Notes: a model not told the origin generated them from the sequence alone. A stretch of DNA of 64,000 nt from Aradus depressus (GCA_963662175.1 OY759215.1:8359079-8423078), one strand, 5' to 3'; counted from the stretch's first letter, positions 51,979 to 62,964 are shown. Numbers and translations are program-made.

Positions 51979-52574
51979 CAGAGGCGTAGCCAGGATTTTG
52001 AGCAGGGGGGGGGGGGGCAAAGTTAGGCTACGAGGGTGGGGGGTATAGACTTCCGGGGGCACAGCCCGCAGTTTTCGTGGTTAGCGTTGCAGACTTTTTG
52101 TTATTAATTTGGGAGACTCGAACCTCTAGGTAACCATTGATTAATACTTAAGTTGACATTACATGAGCAGCAGCAGCAAATGCACACTGTGGTTTCTGTG
52201 CTTTTAGAATTAAATGACTCACATCCAATAGCGTGCATTTGGTGCTGCTGCGCTTTGCATTTTTACTGCGCATGTAAAATCAGCTTTGAGAGTATAAAGT
52301 ATAACATAAATGACGATTTTGAGCTAGGAATGATCGAATTCATATATATTTAAAAAAATGTAATATGACTTGTTTTGTATATGTACAATTAAGTATCAGC
52401 TGATTTAGGAATCAGACGCACGGGAAATTTTAAGATCCTATTGGTAACTTGCAAGCAATCCATTTTTAATAAAAACAATTTTTTTAGTCTATTTAAATGT
52501 TATCTTGGTTTTTTGCTCTGGTCAGGGGGGGGGGCACGCGTCCCCCCCTGCCCGCCCCTCTGGCTACGCCCCTG
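51979..52574. mobile_element. hAT-type element with 8-bp target duplication
   Basis: The left end CAGAGGCGTAGCCAGGATTT and the right end ctggctacgcccctg are inverted repeats. Flanks TATGTGTT (51971-51978) and TATGTGTC (52575-52582) match at 7 of 8. hAT elements make 8-bp duplications and commonly start CAG(A/G)GGCGTAGC. 596 bp, no transposase, non-autonomous. It splits a family B copy, giving relative age. Confidence 0.9.
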
Positions 52575-53064
52575 TATGTGTCGATTTTCGGTGTAATCGG
52601 CCAAAGGGAAGGGAGGTCAGAGGAAGAAGCTCAACCCAAAATCTCGAATAACTTTGAATGTACCCACACGCAATTTAGTCTGATGATTCACAAGACCCTA
52701 AGTATATATATATATTTTCTAGATTGTTTTGGGGAGTGTACACTTAGTTAATTAATTCGGGCTGAGGTACTTTTAATTTTAATTTTAATAAAATGTTTGT
52801 TATATATAATCTCTGGTAAAGATGGAAATATTAAAAAAACAGGCCGAGTGGATTGTAAACTGACTGTTAATACGAAGCGTTAACAGTGTTTACTTCCAAA
52901 GTGCAAATGAGATGCAAATGCAATTAACATATTTGCAATCAGATGCAGTATGACAGCCAATTAGTTCTTCTCATTACAATAAAAATAACAGTGAACTATT
53001 ATGATTTAAGGAAGGGATTTTGAGACATATCGGAATTCAGATTTGAGAAAGGATATTACTACAA
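52575..53064. other. Family B remainder then AT-rich sequence
   Basis: 52581-52700 completes the interrupted family B copy (tgtcgattttcggtgtaatc). The rest shows nothing. Confidence 0.5.
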
Positions 53065-53225
53065 AAACGAATTGTCAGTGAATCACAGCCAATGTAATTC
53101 CCCAGTACGAATTGATCAACTAAGTTTCCGCTCCTTCTCCGAAAGCAGTCAGCTGCGCTAATATTCAACAATTGACGCACGTAGGAGGTCCTTAATCCAT
53201 ATACTAAATTGTATTTCAATTAATT
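53065..53225 (+). repeat. Family B 5' piece
   Basis: ttgtcagtgaatcacagcc, ccccagtacgaattgatc and gcgctaatattcaacaattg. Confidence 0.75.
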
Positions 53226-53629
53226 CAGTATATGGTCAGTTATTCGAGTTAATGGGGAGAGAAAAATTGTAATTTGCCCATGTATAGTAAAAGAAAATGA
53301 AAAATAAGGACATCTCTTGGGGGGGCCTACGCTTTTTTTGTAACCATCTTGAAATGTCAGGAGCGGACTATAAGGCTCAGTGGGTGACCAAAATCCCCCC
53401 TCCTCAGTTCCCGACGGAGAATAAAATTAGAAAAATCCACGATTTATGATTTTATATTTCGTTCGCTATATTTCGACATACAATTTTGATATTTGTTTAG
53501 TTTTTGTTGCGTTTCTTGTATACCTACATCCATTGCGGCACAATGTGCCCCCAAGTGCAATTTATCGTCCGGGACAAGCCTCCCCCCCCCCCCCCCCCCC
53601 CTCCCCCCCCCCCTCCCCAGATCCCAAAT
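53226..53629. other. Unclassified with long poly-C tract
   Basis: C runs at 53582-53617 create a poly-proline ORF that is not credible. No gene. Confidence 0.45.
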
Positions 53630-54110
53630 AGATTAGTAGATTCCAAATATGAAAAAAAAACCATTTCAGTCTGTCTGTGTACAAGATAATTCCCGGTAGA
53701 ATGAATGTATCGACACGAAATATCAGAACGACGACACCTAATGTTTCTCTTGAAATAATGTTTCTCTTATTGTTGAACATTGTGCTGACGATGGCGTAAG
53801 CCGAAACCGGTACACATTTAAGTATATGTTTGTGGAATTAGACAATATAAGTGTTCAAAAAAGTGTTTTATCTATCATTTTATTTTATTTCTCTTGAAAG
53901 CTCTAATGAATATATCGACACACATTTTTATATGTGTGACCAAAATCCCATAAGGACAATGCCTATCTATTTTCAGTCAAATCGGCCAAAGGTGTGGGGG
54001 GGGGGGGGATCAGGGATGAGGTTTACTTCAAAAACCCAATAATTGGCGGTGTAATCAATTTCATATTTAAAATCAAAGCCCAATGGGGACATGACCTGTC
54101 AAATTTCAGA
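53630..54110 (-). repeat. Family B pieces around a CUGACGA-motif insert
   Basis: 53635-53735 and 53895-54110 are family B in minus orientation. Between them, 53740-53880 carries ctgacgatggcgtaagcc followed by gaaaccggtacac, foreign to family B. Confidence 0.65.
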
Positions 54111-54429
54111 TTTAACTGCCTCTATAAGGCACGGTTAATAACTTTAGGTTAGAAATAAGTTGAAATGTTCACTGATTTTGAGCTCAGTGGCTTGTGACTT
54201 ACCCCCCCCCCCCTCCCCTCATTGCCCCCCCCCTCCTTGCCCCCCTCTCCTCTCAGCATACATTAACTTCAAAAAGCCAACCATTAAAGAGCTATTTTAT
54301 GTTTCGGTCCCCCTTATACCCCTCACAATGTTCCAATGACGCAAACACAGACAGACAGAAAGCACACAGACGTAATCACGAAAACGGTCAAAACGTATTT
54401 TTGGGGGAACTTGAAACCTGAAAATCCAT
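54111..54429. other. Unclassified repeat, related to 62560-62690
   Basis: cacagacagacagaaagc, then cggtcaaaacgtatttt and gaaacctgaaaatccatt, with C tracts at 54202-54246. A similar run occurs near 62620-62690. Confidence 0.45.
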
Positions 54430-54649
54430 TGAAGTGACTCATGCCCCTGCTTTACGAAATCATATCGCCTACTACCAGACCGCTCTTTCGTCGCTCAGGT
54501 GGAAATGAGTCCGACTCTACTGTTATGTGGGAAGTTTAGTTACCCTGTGTGATATTATTATATGATATTTTAAACTAGATATGTGATATTTTAAATTATG
54601 TAATATTTTAAATTACCTTATTTTTTTTATTTTTTTGAGTTTTTAACGA
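54430..54649 (-). repeat. SINE1 tail half, split by the LINE
   Basis: tgactcatgcccctgc, tcatatcgcctactacc and gagtccgactctactg, then an AT patch and gagtttttaacgag. The SINE resumes at 55111 with ttttaacgaatacctgac. Confidence 0.8.
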
Positions 54650-55110
54650 GGTCATTGTCTATAAAACCATTGTCCGTTCAATTGTGACTTACACTGGTGA
54701 AACTTGGGCGTTGACAAAAGAAAATGAAGAGACTCTGCTACTGTGGGAACGGAAAATACTTAGAAAGATTCATGGACCTGTTTCCGAGAATGGCAGATGG
54801 CGTATCTGGAAGAACAGAGAATTGAGAGACCTCGACGGGGATCCCGATCAAGCAGGGGAGATTACGTTGGTTGGGCCACGTAGAGAGAATGGAAGGAGGA
54901 AGACTCCCTAAACAAGCCCTCTACGGTAGGCCAGGCGGTGCCAGGAGAAGAGGAAGACCGAGACTCCGTTGGCTGGACGACGTCGAGGCTGATCTCCGAG
55001 TGTTGGGCATCAGAGGATGGAGGGAGAAGGTAGATCGAGACGAATGGAGGAGGATTGTGACGGAGGCCCGGGTTCTTTCAGGACCATAGCGCCGCAGGAA
55101 GAAGAAGAGG
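54650..55110 (+). pseudogene. RTE-like LINE 3' end, copy 2, inside a SINE1
   Basis: Frames read KTIVRSIVTYTGETWALTKE, NEETLLLWERKILRKI, then after shifts LGHVERMEGGRLPKQALYG, RRRGRPRLRWLDDVEADLR and DRDEWRRIVTEARVLSGP with a stop at 55089. It is the same element as 37385-37925. It ends in a (GAA)n-type tail. TTTTAACGA on both sides (about 54641-54649 and 55111-55119) is the likely target duplication. Frameshifts near 54850 and 55030 make it inactive. Confidence 0.88.
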
Positions 55111-55285
55111 TTTTAACGAATACCTGACATCGTACAAGCTCAGGACATAGCTTAACATCCCATCCGAAAAACGGGGGTTTCAGGGTTTTTTTTACAGAAA
55201 AAAAATTTAAGGATCCCGGCCGGGTTTCGAACCCACGATTTTGAGCTCAGTAAGCAAGGACGCTACTCCTGAGCTACCAACGCCA
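55111..55285 (-). repeat. SINE1 head half (right of the LINE)
   Basis: Continues aacgaatacctgacatcg, ccatccgaaaaacggggg, cgggtttcgaacccacg (B box) and gagctaccaacgcc (head). Confidence 0.83.
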
Positions 55286-56239
55286 CATTATGTAGATCAA
55301 GGTAGATCCTTTGTATGAGCAAGCCCATCTCATGACTATTTATCCATTTTAATAATCAATCTGCATAAATGAAACAGATGGACCAAGAGAGGGAGAAAGA
55401 GGATATCCTTCATTGAATAACGTAAAAAGTTGGAAACCTTTTGAGTTAATATAATAAGTTCCATTTGAGAAAATACGAGTATAACTGTAATATCAAAGGA
55501 CATGGATAGGGAATTTTACTAAAAGGAACTTGGAAATATATTTTTCTCCGTGTGTACTTAGATCAGTTGTAATCTTATGCAATGTTGTTTGAAAAATGCT
55601 TCATGTAAATGATTATAATATATATAATAATTATAATGACTCATTAATTGAGTAGGAAAAATGAGGATCTATGTCTCAGGTTGAAGGCGGCGACCACATG
55701 GCCTTTATTAACAAATCGTTTTTACTTCCCAGCTATACATAGTGTAGAGGTTGTTATGTGATAGTAAGACGTTGGGGGTTTTCAACGCAACTGTCATCAT
55801 TGGCACATCCTATCCGTACAGCGTGGAGTCTAATGAAAAACTCAATGTGGGTGGGATATGCCACTGATGATGGTACAGTTCCGTTGAAAACCGATTCTGG
55901 AAATGAAACAGTGAGAAGATATTTTTATGAGTTATGTAATCGGTTAGAAAAAACTTCTGATCCGAGAGTGAAAAAAAAATGAATAAAATTAAAATTCATT
56001 TTTAACTTGCCAGCATATAGGGAAGTTATTGTAATGGGTCCGAAAATCGAAATCAAAATTTTCATAATATTTTTATATTTCAAGGTCATTACAGTATTTT
56101 TACACTATTTTTGGAAAGAAGTATGTGTGTGTGTGTGCGTTCGTACGTACGTGGTCAATTTTTCCTGCACGATATCTCTAGAATGAAAAAGTGATATCGA
56201 CTCCGCTTTGGTGCCAATCGAAGCGTATCAACGTAAATA
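55286..56239. other. Unclassified; one CUGAUGA motif
   Basis: At 55863-55895 'ctgatgatggtacagttcc' is followed by gttgaaaacc. A 74-codon ORF (55758-55982) spans it but shows no domain. GT microsatellite at 56125-56140. Confidence 0.45.
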
Positions 56240-56960
56240 TGATATGAAAGAAATTTTGTCACATTCGGTCCACCCGTTTTTTTGTTTAAACAAAAAGACT
56301 GCTAAAAAAGTGGATTTTAGGAATTCTTGAAAAAGATTTATCCGATCTAATTTGTTCTGGTGCAGCATCCCTTTGAACCAGATTAAAAAATAGGCTATAT
56401 GGCGTCTGAAAATTTTGAACGGGAGGGTGGGTTATGAGAGGAGCTAAGCATAAAATTTGTTCTACCTCATTAACGGATGGTCGGATTGTCATGAAATTTC
56501 ACATGTAGTATTCTTAATAGCCAATTAAAAAATAGGTTGTGTGAGGTCTCAACATTTTTAAGGGGAGAGGGGTTGTGGGGGGGCCCTATGCATAAATATA
56601 TTGCTATCTCATAAATGGATGGTCGGATCGTGATAAAATTTCACATGTAGTATTCTTAAGAGCCAATTGAGATATAGACTATCTAGCGTCACGAATTTTT
56701 CTTAAGGGGAAGTGGGGTTGTGAGGAGAGCTAAGCATAAAAATAAGTCTAGCTCATCAACTGATGATCGAATTTTAATGAAATTTAACATGTAGTATTGA
56801 AAACCAAATTGATAAAAGGGTGTGTGACGTCTCAGAACTCTTATCGGGGGGAGGGGGGACTGTGAGTGAAGGTTGAACATAAAAACAGTTTCTCATTAAC
56901 GGATTATCCGATTTTAATGAAACTTTTCATGTAGTAGTTTTAGAAGCAAAATTAAAAAAA
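56240..56960 (+). repeat. Helitron-associated ~145-bp array, inverted copy
   Basis: Five units with ggttgtgaggagagctaagc-like, cattaacggatggtcgg and catgtagtattctta, the reverse complement of the 11300-12900 array. No terminal hairpin or TC end seen. Confidence 0.78.
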
Positions 56961-57239
56961 TTAACTATGTGACATATGTGCATATCAATTAAAAATCTAT
57001 GTATAGATTAATTCAATTAAATGAATAAATAATTCTGTACTAATAAAATGCCTAGTTTTGTGATATTATTATTGATGATATGCTGGGAAGTTTGCCGTTT
57101 GGACCTCAAGGGCCGCACTTAATTACAAATGCCACCTTTGTAGAGTCGTAATACACGGTCCAGTAATTTTCTCTGATTTAGGGTGCAAAGAGACGAAACA
57201 CAAACATCCGAGAACCTGCTTGTTTATTTATTGAGAACG
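56961..57239. other. Nothing recognised
   Basis: AT-rich flank. Confidence 0.45.
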
Positions 57240-58120
57240 ACAGCTATGGGCTTTCAGCCAAAGAGAAGGGATCATTACGGGAGAGGCTTAACTCAAACTC
57301 TCTAATAACTGTAGTTGTAATGAATGTATCGACACAAAATATACATTCAAAACCCAATAAGGACGACACTTATTAATTTTCATCGTACTTCTGCAGACGC
57401 GTCTTACCACTACCACTGGAAGCAGACACGGACGTGGCCTTGCCTCAAGCCCTGGAGGAGGAGATGCAAGGACAGGCGAGACCAGAGCGCCTGAGGGGCA
57501 TTGTCCAGGAATGGATAGTAGAAAGATGGCAACAGCGTTGGGCCCGATCGACAGATGGCCGAACCACCTTCGCCTATTTCCCGAGCGTCCGGACGCGCCT
57601 TAACTCTCCATGGATACAACCAGACCACTGGATGTCACAGGTGCTATCAGGTCACGGCGACTTCAGCGCCAAGCTCTTCTTCTTCAAGAGGAAGAACTGC
57701 CCTGCCCGCTCGTGTGGCGGCGTCGAGACTGCGGAACACGTAGTCCTCGAATGCCCGCTATACGACGGGCACAGGGTGGCGCTGATTCGCCGGACAGGAT
57801 CGTACCTGGGACTGAACCTGCCAGGACTGATGGCCGAGGCTGGCTACCTTGCTTTAAGTCGGTTCGTCTCCTCCTGGTGGAAAATTAAGGAAGCTTTCTA
57901 ACCCGGCTCCGGGAAGTAGGCAGAACAGAACCCCCCTACGAATCTTGAGCTCACTCGGCGCAAAGAGGCGTCAAGAAACCAAGGACGACTGTGGACCCTA
58001 GCCGGTGATAATTGCCGATTTAATGAATGTATCGACATGAAATTTCATATTTGAAGTCAAAACCCAATGAGGACATAATATCATTTTTTAGCTGTATCGG
58101 CCAAAAAGAAGGAGGTGTTC
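57240..58120 (-). repeat. Family B split by an R1-like LINE
   Basis: 57240-57388 ends cacttattaattttcatcg. 58005-58120 resumes with gataattgccgatttaatg and caaaacccaatgagg. The sequence between is GC-rich LINE. Confidence 0.75.
57389..57901 (+). CDS. R1/LOA-type LINE ORF2 C-terminus
   Basis: Open plus frame of 170 codons from the insertion edge to TAA. It contains ERLRGIVQEWIVERWQQRW, WIQPDHWMSQVLSGHGDFSA, KLFFFKRKNCPARSCGG and VETAEHVVLECPLYDGHR. 'LSGHG.F...L..FK.......C.CG..E...H....C' is the C-terminal zinc-knuckle block of R1-clade LINEs, thought to help bind RNA or target DNA. GC content is much higher than the flanks, which suggests a recent arrival or horizontal transfer. It lacks endonuclease and RT (5' truncated). 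About 100 bp of 3' UTR without a poly-A tail follows to about 58004. No frameshift within the piece. The first GTG/ATG is arbitrary. Confidence 0.88.
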   Translation, partial: FCRRVLPLPLEADTDVALPQALEEEMQGQARPERLRGIVQEWIVERWQQRWARSTDGRTTFAYFPSVRTRLNSPWIQPDHWMSQVLSGHGDFSAKLFFFKRKNCPARSCGGVETAEHVVLECPLYDGHRVALIRRTGSYLGLNLPGLMAEAGYLALSRFVSSWWKIKEAF

Positions 58121-58626
58121 ATGGATGGGAGCTCCCATCCGACGACTTATTTATTCCTCAAGTCTCTAATATACCCTATCTATCAGTGAGGTCGACTTAT
58201 TGTCGGGAACTCTCGGCTATGTTCGGCTCCTCAGAACTCTACAAATATACTGATCCCATTCATGAATGAATGTAATTACTGCGACATAGGACTACCCTCC
58301 TTCATTCATTTAAACATCTTCATCGCTCTCAATCATCAATCCAGTTTCATGTGTAAACACTGCGGTGATGAGTTGTATATTAGGTTTAATGGAAGTTCTC
58401 ATGAATCTGTTGAACCGGTTACGTTTTTCGGAATATATTTGTGAATATCCAAAGAATAAAATGTCGGAAAAACTTGATAGACATTCAGCTTTAAGAATTA
58501 ATTTTCCAGTATGTTACTTGTTTGCTAATTTGGTGAGCTAACGGATAAAACCTTCAGGACTAAAAATAGTTCCTTTTGATGACACCAACCTAATTGAAAG
58601 CTAACTGTAACTTCCAAGAGAAAAAG
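58121..58626. other. Unclassified sequence
   Basis: Small ORFs 58027-58269 and 58262-58444 have no domains. Confidence 0.45.
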
Positions 58627-59337
58627 TGGGCAGTGAATCACCGGCTGTGTACTTCCCCAACAAGAAGTAATCAATACGTTTTGCTCTCCCTCTAAAGCCA
58701 ATCGACCAAGGAATCCGAATCCTTATATTAAATTTTGTGTCGATACATTCACTACATCGGCAGTTACAAGGGTTTTTGAGTTGAGCCCCCCTCTTATCCC
58801 CTCACTCCCTTCGGCCGATTCCATTGGAGATTAATAAGTGTCGTCCTTATGGCGTTTTTTTGAATTCACATATGAAATTTTGTGTCGACACATTCATTAC
58901 AACGAGAGTTATTTGATTTTTTGAGTTAAGCCTCTCCCCTAATCCCTCCCTTCCCTACCCTTTAACCAATTTGGCAAAAAAAAAAAAAAAAAGGTGACTT
59001 TATGGGTTACAAGTCTCACATATAAAATTTTGCGTCGATACATTCATTTTATCGGCTGTTATTGGAGTTTTTGTGTTAATTCTCCTCCCTTCCCCTTGGT
59101 CGATTTGGCTGAAAAACAACAGGTGTTGTAGTTAGAAGAAGTCATATAGAAAATTTCGTGATGATACATTCATTCTATCTGAAGTTATCGGGTTTTCGTC
59201 GGCACACACAGACCTTTTTTTTTTTATATATTTGAAATTTGGAGGTCGGAAAAAATGAAATTCCGTTGAAAAATCCGCATCAAATTATTGATCGATTATA
59301 TAACTTCCCCTATACTTCGGATTGCTGGGGAAGTAAA
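58627..59337 (+). repeat. Family B, full-length reference copy (~710 bp)
   Basis: Begins gcagtgaatcaccggctg and tacttccccaacaag. It then has three to four internal ~140-bp units, each with ttttgtgtcgatacattc, atcggcagttac(a/t)agg, a pyrimidine block (ccctctttatcccc-like) and ggccgattccattgg-like text. It ends gaggtcggaaaaaatgaaat, ccgattatataacttcccc and the hairpin ACTTCCCCTATACTTCGGAT / tgctggggaagtaaaa. No ORF. Subterminal hairpins plus internal tandem units without TIRs resemble Helentron-derived elements (HINE/DINE type). The assignment is inference. Confidence 0.8.
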
Positions 59338-60059
59338 AATGTGTTTTCCTAGCCGGGAGCTTTTCTGCAGACTAATTTTCTTGTATCTCGTGTCTGTCTA
59401 CTTAAATTGGAGTCTAGGGCAATATTGAAAATGTTTGACTTCCAGTGGCGGACTTGCCGCACAATACATGGGTCGTCGTCGTCCCACGTGCCTCTCCCAG
59501 TATGGTAACTAACCTCATCTAAATACTGTCCCGGATAGAACAGCCCAATCTGCCTATATTAGTTCTCCGCATCCGTTGCCTACATACGAGTATATGACCA
59601 TGATCCCCATTTTCTCCTCTTCCTAAATTTATTTCTGACAAATTTAATCTACTGAAAGTCCAACGGTATAGATATAAATTGTAAAATACCACTTAATTAA
59701 TTAATACTGTTGCGCACACTGCAAAAGGCATAATTCGTATAAAAAATGTAGGTAATAATAATAATTTATTTCCGTTAAACCAATACATGGTAATAGGATA
59801 CGTCAAAAGAATGTATGCATTAAGATAGCTTATAAATTATATTTATAACTACTTGAGTCTAACACATCTATGATTAGTAGTAATAACAAAACTATTAAAA
59901 AAAGTAAAATGAAATTAATAAAAACTGAACAAATAAATACTTTAAAATATATGAGTATATAAAAAATATTATTACAAGATACGTTTATAATAAGTAGACA
60001 CATTTTTCAATTTAATAAAAATTAAAGTAACTATTTTTCAAAAAAAAATGTTCGGAAGT
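59338..60059. other. AT-rich stretch; possible hAT end at 59453
   Basis: CAGTGGCGGACTTGCCGCAC at about 59453 looks like a hAT-type left end, but no right end was found. The rest is AT-rich and featureless. Confidence 0.4.
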
Positions 60060-60142
60060 GTTTTTATCCCAACGAAGTTTCGGGACGTTCTTACGTCCCA
60101 TCATCAGGTCCCAATGTGCGAGATATAGAAAAGAAAGAAAAA
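60060..60142 (-). other. Hammerhead-like CUGAUGA...GAAAC motif
   Basis: The minus strand reads CTGATGA, T, then the perfect hairpin GGGACGT-AAGA-ACGTCCC, then GAAAC and TTCGTTGGGAT. CUGAUGA, stem II and GAAA in that order is the hammerhead ribozyme core. Against it: an extra U before stem II and no convincing stem I pairing between 'cattgggac' and 'gggataaaa'. Related motifs occur at six other sites. Confidence 0.35.
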
Positions 60143-60227
60143 AACTTGAAGGCCTCCGCCGGGTTTCGAACCAGCGATCATGAGTTTATTAAGTAAGCAT
60201 GTATACCACTGAGCTACCGGCGCCCTC
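60143..60227 (-). repeat. SINE1 tRNA-like head
   Basis: Head gggcgccggtagctcagtgg at 60227, B box ctggttcgaaacccgg, then ggaggccttcaag. The body is missing. Confidence 0.85.
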
Positions 60228-60587
60228 TCGGTATACCCTAGATTTTTAAAAATATATATATATGTATTTTTCGAATTTGCCTCATAGAACCCTTTGAAAC
60301 CGAACCTTCCCCTATAGTGCGCCCCCAATTTGAAACTTTTGAATGCCAAACACCCTGTCATTTTCACACAGAAACAGAAAAAAAAATTTGAGCTCATGTC
60401 ACTTGACACCTAGAGGTTGGAAGCTCAACTACCATCGCTTGAGCCCTCTCTTGGCATTCTAAGTTGTGAAATTGTTGAGGAATTGTAGAATGTTTTCATA
60501 TAGGATACGCCCGAGTAAGTTAAAGAAAACATCAAGAAGAACTATAACGAAGCTTATTTCTTTCTGATTCGAATATGTTGCTTACTT
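60228..60587. other. Unclassified sequence
   Basis: 60260-60365 has text like the Helitron array (tcccctatagtgcgcccc, caaacaccctg) but too diverged to assign. Confidence 0.4.
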
Positions 60588-60858
60588 AGTTGTTATGACT
60601 CATGCCCGGGCTTTATCTACGAGGTCATATCTAACTAATGAACATGAGCCCGACTCTACTATGGGAGTCCTAAATTTCGCGTACCCTTTTATCGAGTACC
60701 ATCGGCTCGGGACCATCGCGTATCGTCCCATACGAAGGACGGCGTGCTTAAGTTTATTCTATCTCCCAGAAAAAATAAACTAAGGGCTTAGGGTTTCGCA
60801 CCTGTGATCTTGTGCTCAGTTAGCAAGTACGCATACCACTGAGCTACTGTCCCCGTCT
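60588..60858 (-). mobile_element. SINE1, diverged
   Basis: Tail gggcatgagtcataacaac; 'cgtccttcgtatgggacg'; damaged B box (ggtgcgaaaccc); head cagtagctcagtgg. Confidence 0.83.
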
Positions 60859-60864
60859 GAAAGA

Positions 60865-61190
60865 CTTACGATCCCAGTAGAGCCAAAGATACCAAATATG
60901 TGCCTGGGAACACGATATTTTCCGAAAGAATGAATGTATTGACACGAAATTTTATATGTGAATCCATAAGGATGACAATTAATAATTTTCAGCGGAATCA
61001 AGAGCTCAACTCAAAAACCCTAATAACTATATGGAATAAATTTATCGACACAAAATTTAGTATGAGGATTTAGGACCCTTATTAAATATTAGCACAAACG
61101 GTCGACTGATTTTGGAGGAGGAGTGAAAAGTTAATAGTTTAATTCGTTCTGGGGAAGTACATTGCCGGTGATTCACTGACAACTTTTAGT
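60865..61190 (-). repeat. Family B copy
   Basis: gaatgaatgtattgacac, attaataattttcagcgg, acggtcgactgattttgg and gccggtgattcactgac, in minus order. Confidence 0.8.
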
Positions 61191-61293
61191 ATCGAAATAG
61201 TTTTTTTAAATATGGAAACAAAGTGTGTAATTTTCAGTGAAATCCATTATAAAAATGATTTTTTAATGAAACAATTTAATTATTTATACTTTA

Positions 61294-61390
61294 TGAGGGC
61301 ACCGGTAGCTCAGAAGTAGCTTGCTTGCTCACTGAGGTCAAGATCGTGGGTTCGAAATCCGATCGAGGCCCTGAGCTGTTTTATCTGGAT
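61294..61390 (+). repeat. SINE1 head
   Basis: gagggcaccggtagctcag, gtgggttcgaaatccg and gaggccctgag, then truncated. Confidence 0.82.
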
Positions 61391-62737
61391 ATATATATGG
61401 TGATAAAACCAAAATAATGCAAGACACTGGTAGATATCGTCGAGTATTATGAAGTGTGAAGCCGCTGACCCCTTGACAGATCCACTCCATTTTTGAACTT
61501 AACCTAGATATCGACCCCATGAATATTTATACAAAGTTAAATCACACGATATATTCCCTAGTTGGTCACATATTTCAATTAAGATAAGTATACATAATGT
61601 ATATTTTTGAGATGTCTTTGTCAAGATCTTCAAATAGCCTATTCAATATTTTACCGATTTCCTCTCCAAAAAAAACCGGTACGCCAAGTAGCTTATTCGC
61701 TTTAATGTAAATATTTCCAAAACATTTCGTAAATTTAAGTCGAACAATTTTCCAAACTACGATTTCCCTCTCTTAGATCTACTTCCTCAATTAAAGAGTA
61801 GTATACTTTTGAATATTCCTAGTCAAGAGACCTTTAAATCTGTGAGCTACTCAATATATTTTTAAAAAAACATACAGCGGCCTCCTCTGAAAGTGGATAC
61901 GCTAAATAGCCTAATTTTCTGATTAACTGTAAACATTCCCTGAATGTGACTAGACATGATCGAGTATGGTAAGTTTACAAGGATAACCACTTAGGTTAGC
62001 TCGCTCCTGCGTCTTGGGGGTTGGGGAGTTTGGGGCGGAGTTACAATGTCCAATTGTCAAAAAATAATACTTAAAGTAATAAGTGGCCCGCACTCAATTC
62101 GAATCCCCGATTTTCTCCTTTCTATGCATGGAGTTTTTTTATACCCATGAGCCAAGCCAAAAAAACCTGAAAAACAAAAGAAAACTATTACGAGAAGCCA
62201 TGAAGGGAAAACTCACTGAAAAACTAATAGGAAAAGTTCTAGGGTTCCATATCCTCTCTCTAAAGAATTGAGTTAATTTTAAGTGCATCCATTCTCCCGC
62301 GGTTCTATGTAAATATTCCTTGACAATGTCGTGACGCTGAGATCGTAACACTTCAAAGTGCCCAGTCTAATTCATTTTCTTAGAAGGCTAATCCTCGCCT
62401 CTAAATTCTTTGTCAACTCAAAAATACAATTTTTCTTAGAATAGTCCTTGCAAAACTTCAACGAAACGTTACTCAATATTTAATTATTTTGGATTTTTGC
62501 CAAAATCCAATGAGATCTACGAGTAAGTGAGCACATGTGACTTCTTCATTCCAAATTTCATGTTCATAGCTTCAATCATTTTTGAGTTAGTGCACTCTCA
62601 AATTTCCATTCTCATTCACACACACACAGACAGACAGACATCATCAAATAGTCAAAACGTATTTCATACAATTCCGATGAAATCCGATCGTAAAATATAT
62701 ATATATATAAATAAATAATATATATAATATATATATA
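61391..62737. other. Degenerate, unclassified repeat region
   Basis: Loosely periodic text (tcaagatcttcaaatagcc / tcaagagacctttaaatc; tccaaaacatttcg / cattccctgaatgtg) suggests an old tandem repeat with ~180-bp units. CA microsatellite at 62615-62640 and AT microsatellite at 62694-62736 directly before the LTR. No gene: ORFs 62083-62271 and 62527-62718 have no domains. Confidence 0.45.
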
Positions 62738-62964
62738 AGTTATGTTACCTATTATTGTAAACCTCATCACAATCTCATCCCCTCTCACCACCTGTGTATC
62801 AATCGCTATTGGTTCTTATCTCTTCCTGTATAGCTCTAGTCAGATAGACCAGCAGTCCATCCCAGGCTCCCGAAGTTGCTGTACTCCCTGTATTGTATCA
62901 TTGTGAGTTCAGTGTAATAAAGACTTTTTTTAAAAAGCAATCTTCGGCGTTACAAAAGTTAACT
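62738..62964 (+). mobile_element. 5' LTR of a Ty3/gypsy (errantivirus-like) element
   Basis: Starts AGTTATGTTACC and ends agTTAACT. The terminal AGTTA/TAACT inverted repeat is typical of the gypsy/17.6/297 group rather than TG..CA. AATAAA at 62917-62922 is the poly-A signal, 42 bp before the end. A short 227-bp LTR. The matching 3' LTR would lie beyond the window. The left neighbour is an AT microsatellite, so the target duplication cannot be judged. Confidence 0.85.

Noticed and set aside
53446..53780. Poly-proline and poly-glycine ORFs
   Set aside because: Translation of C/G homopolymer tracts.
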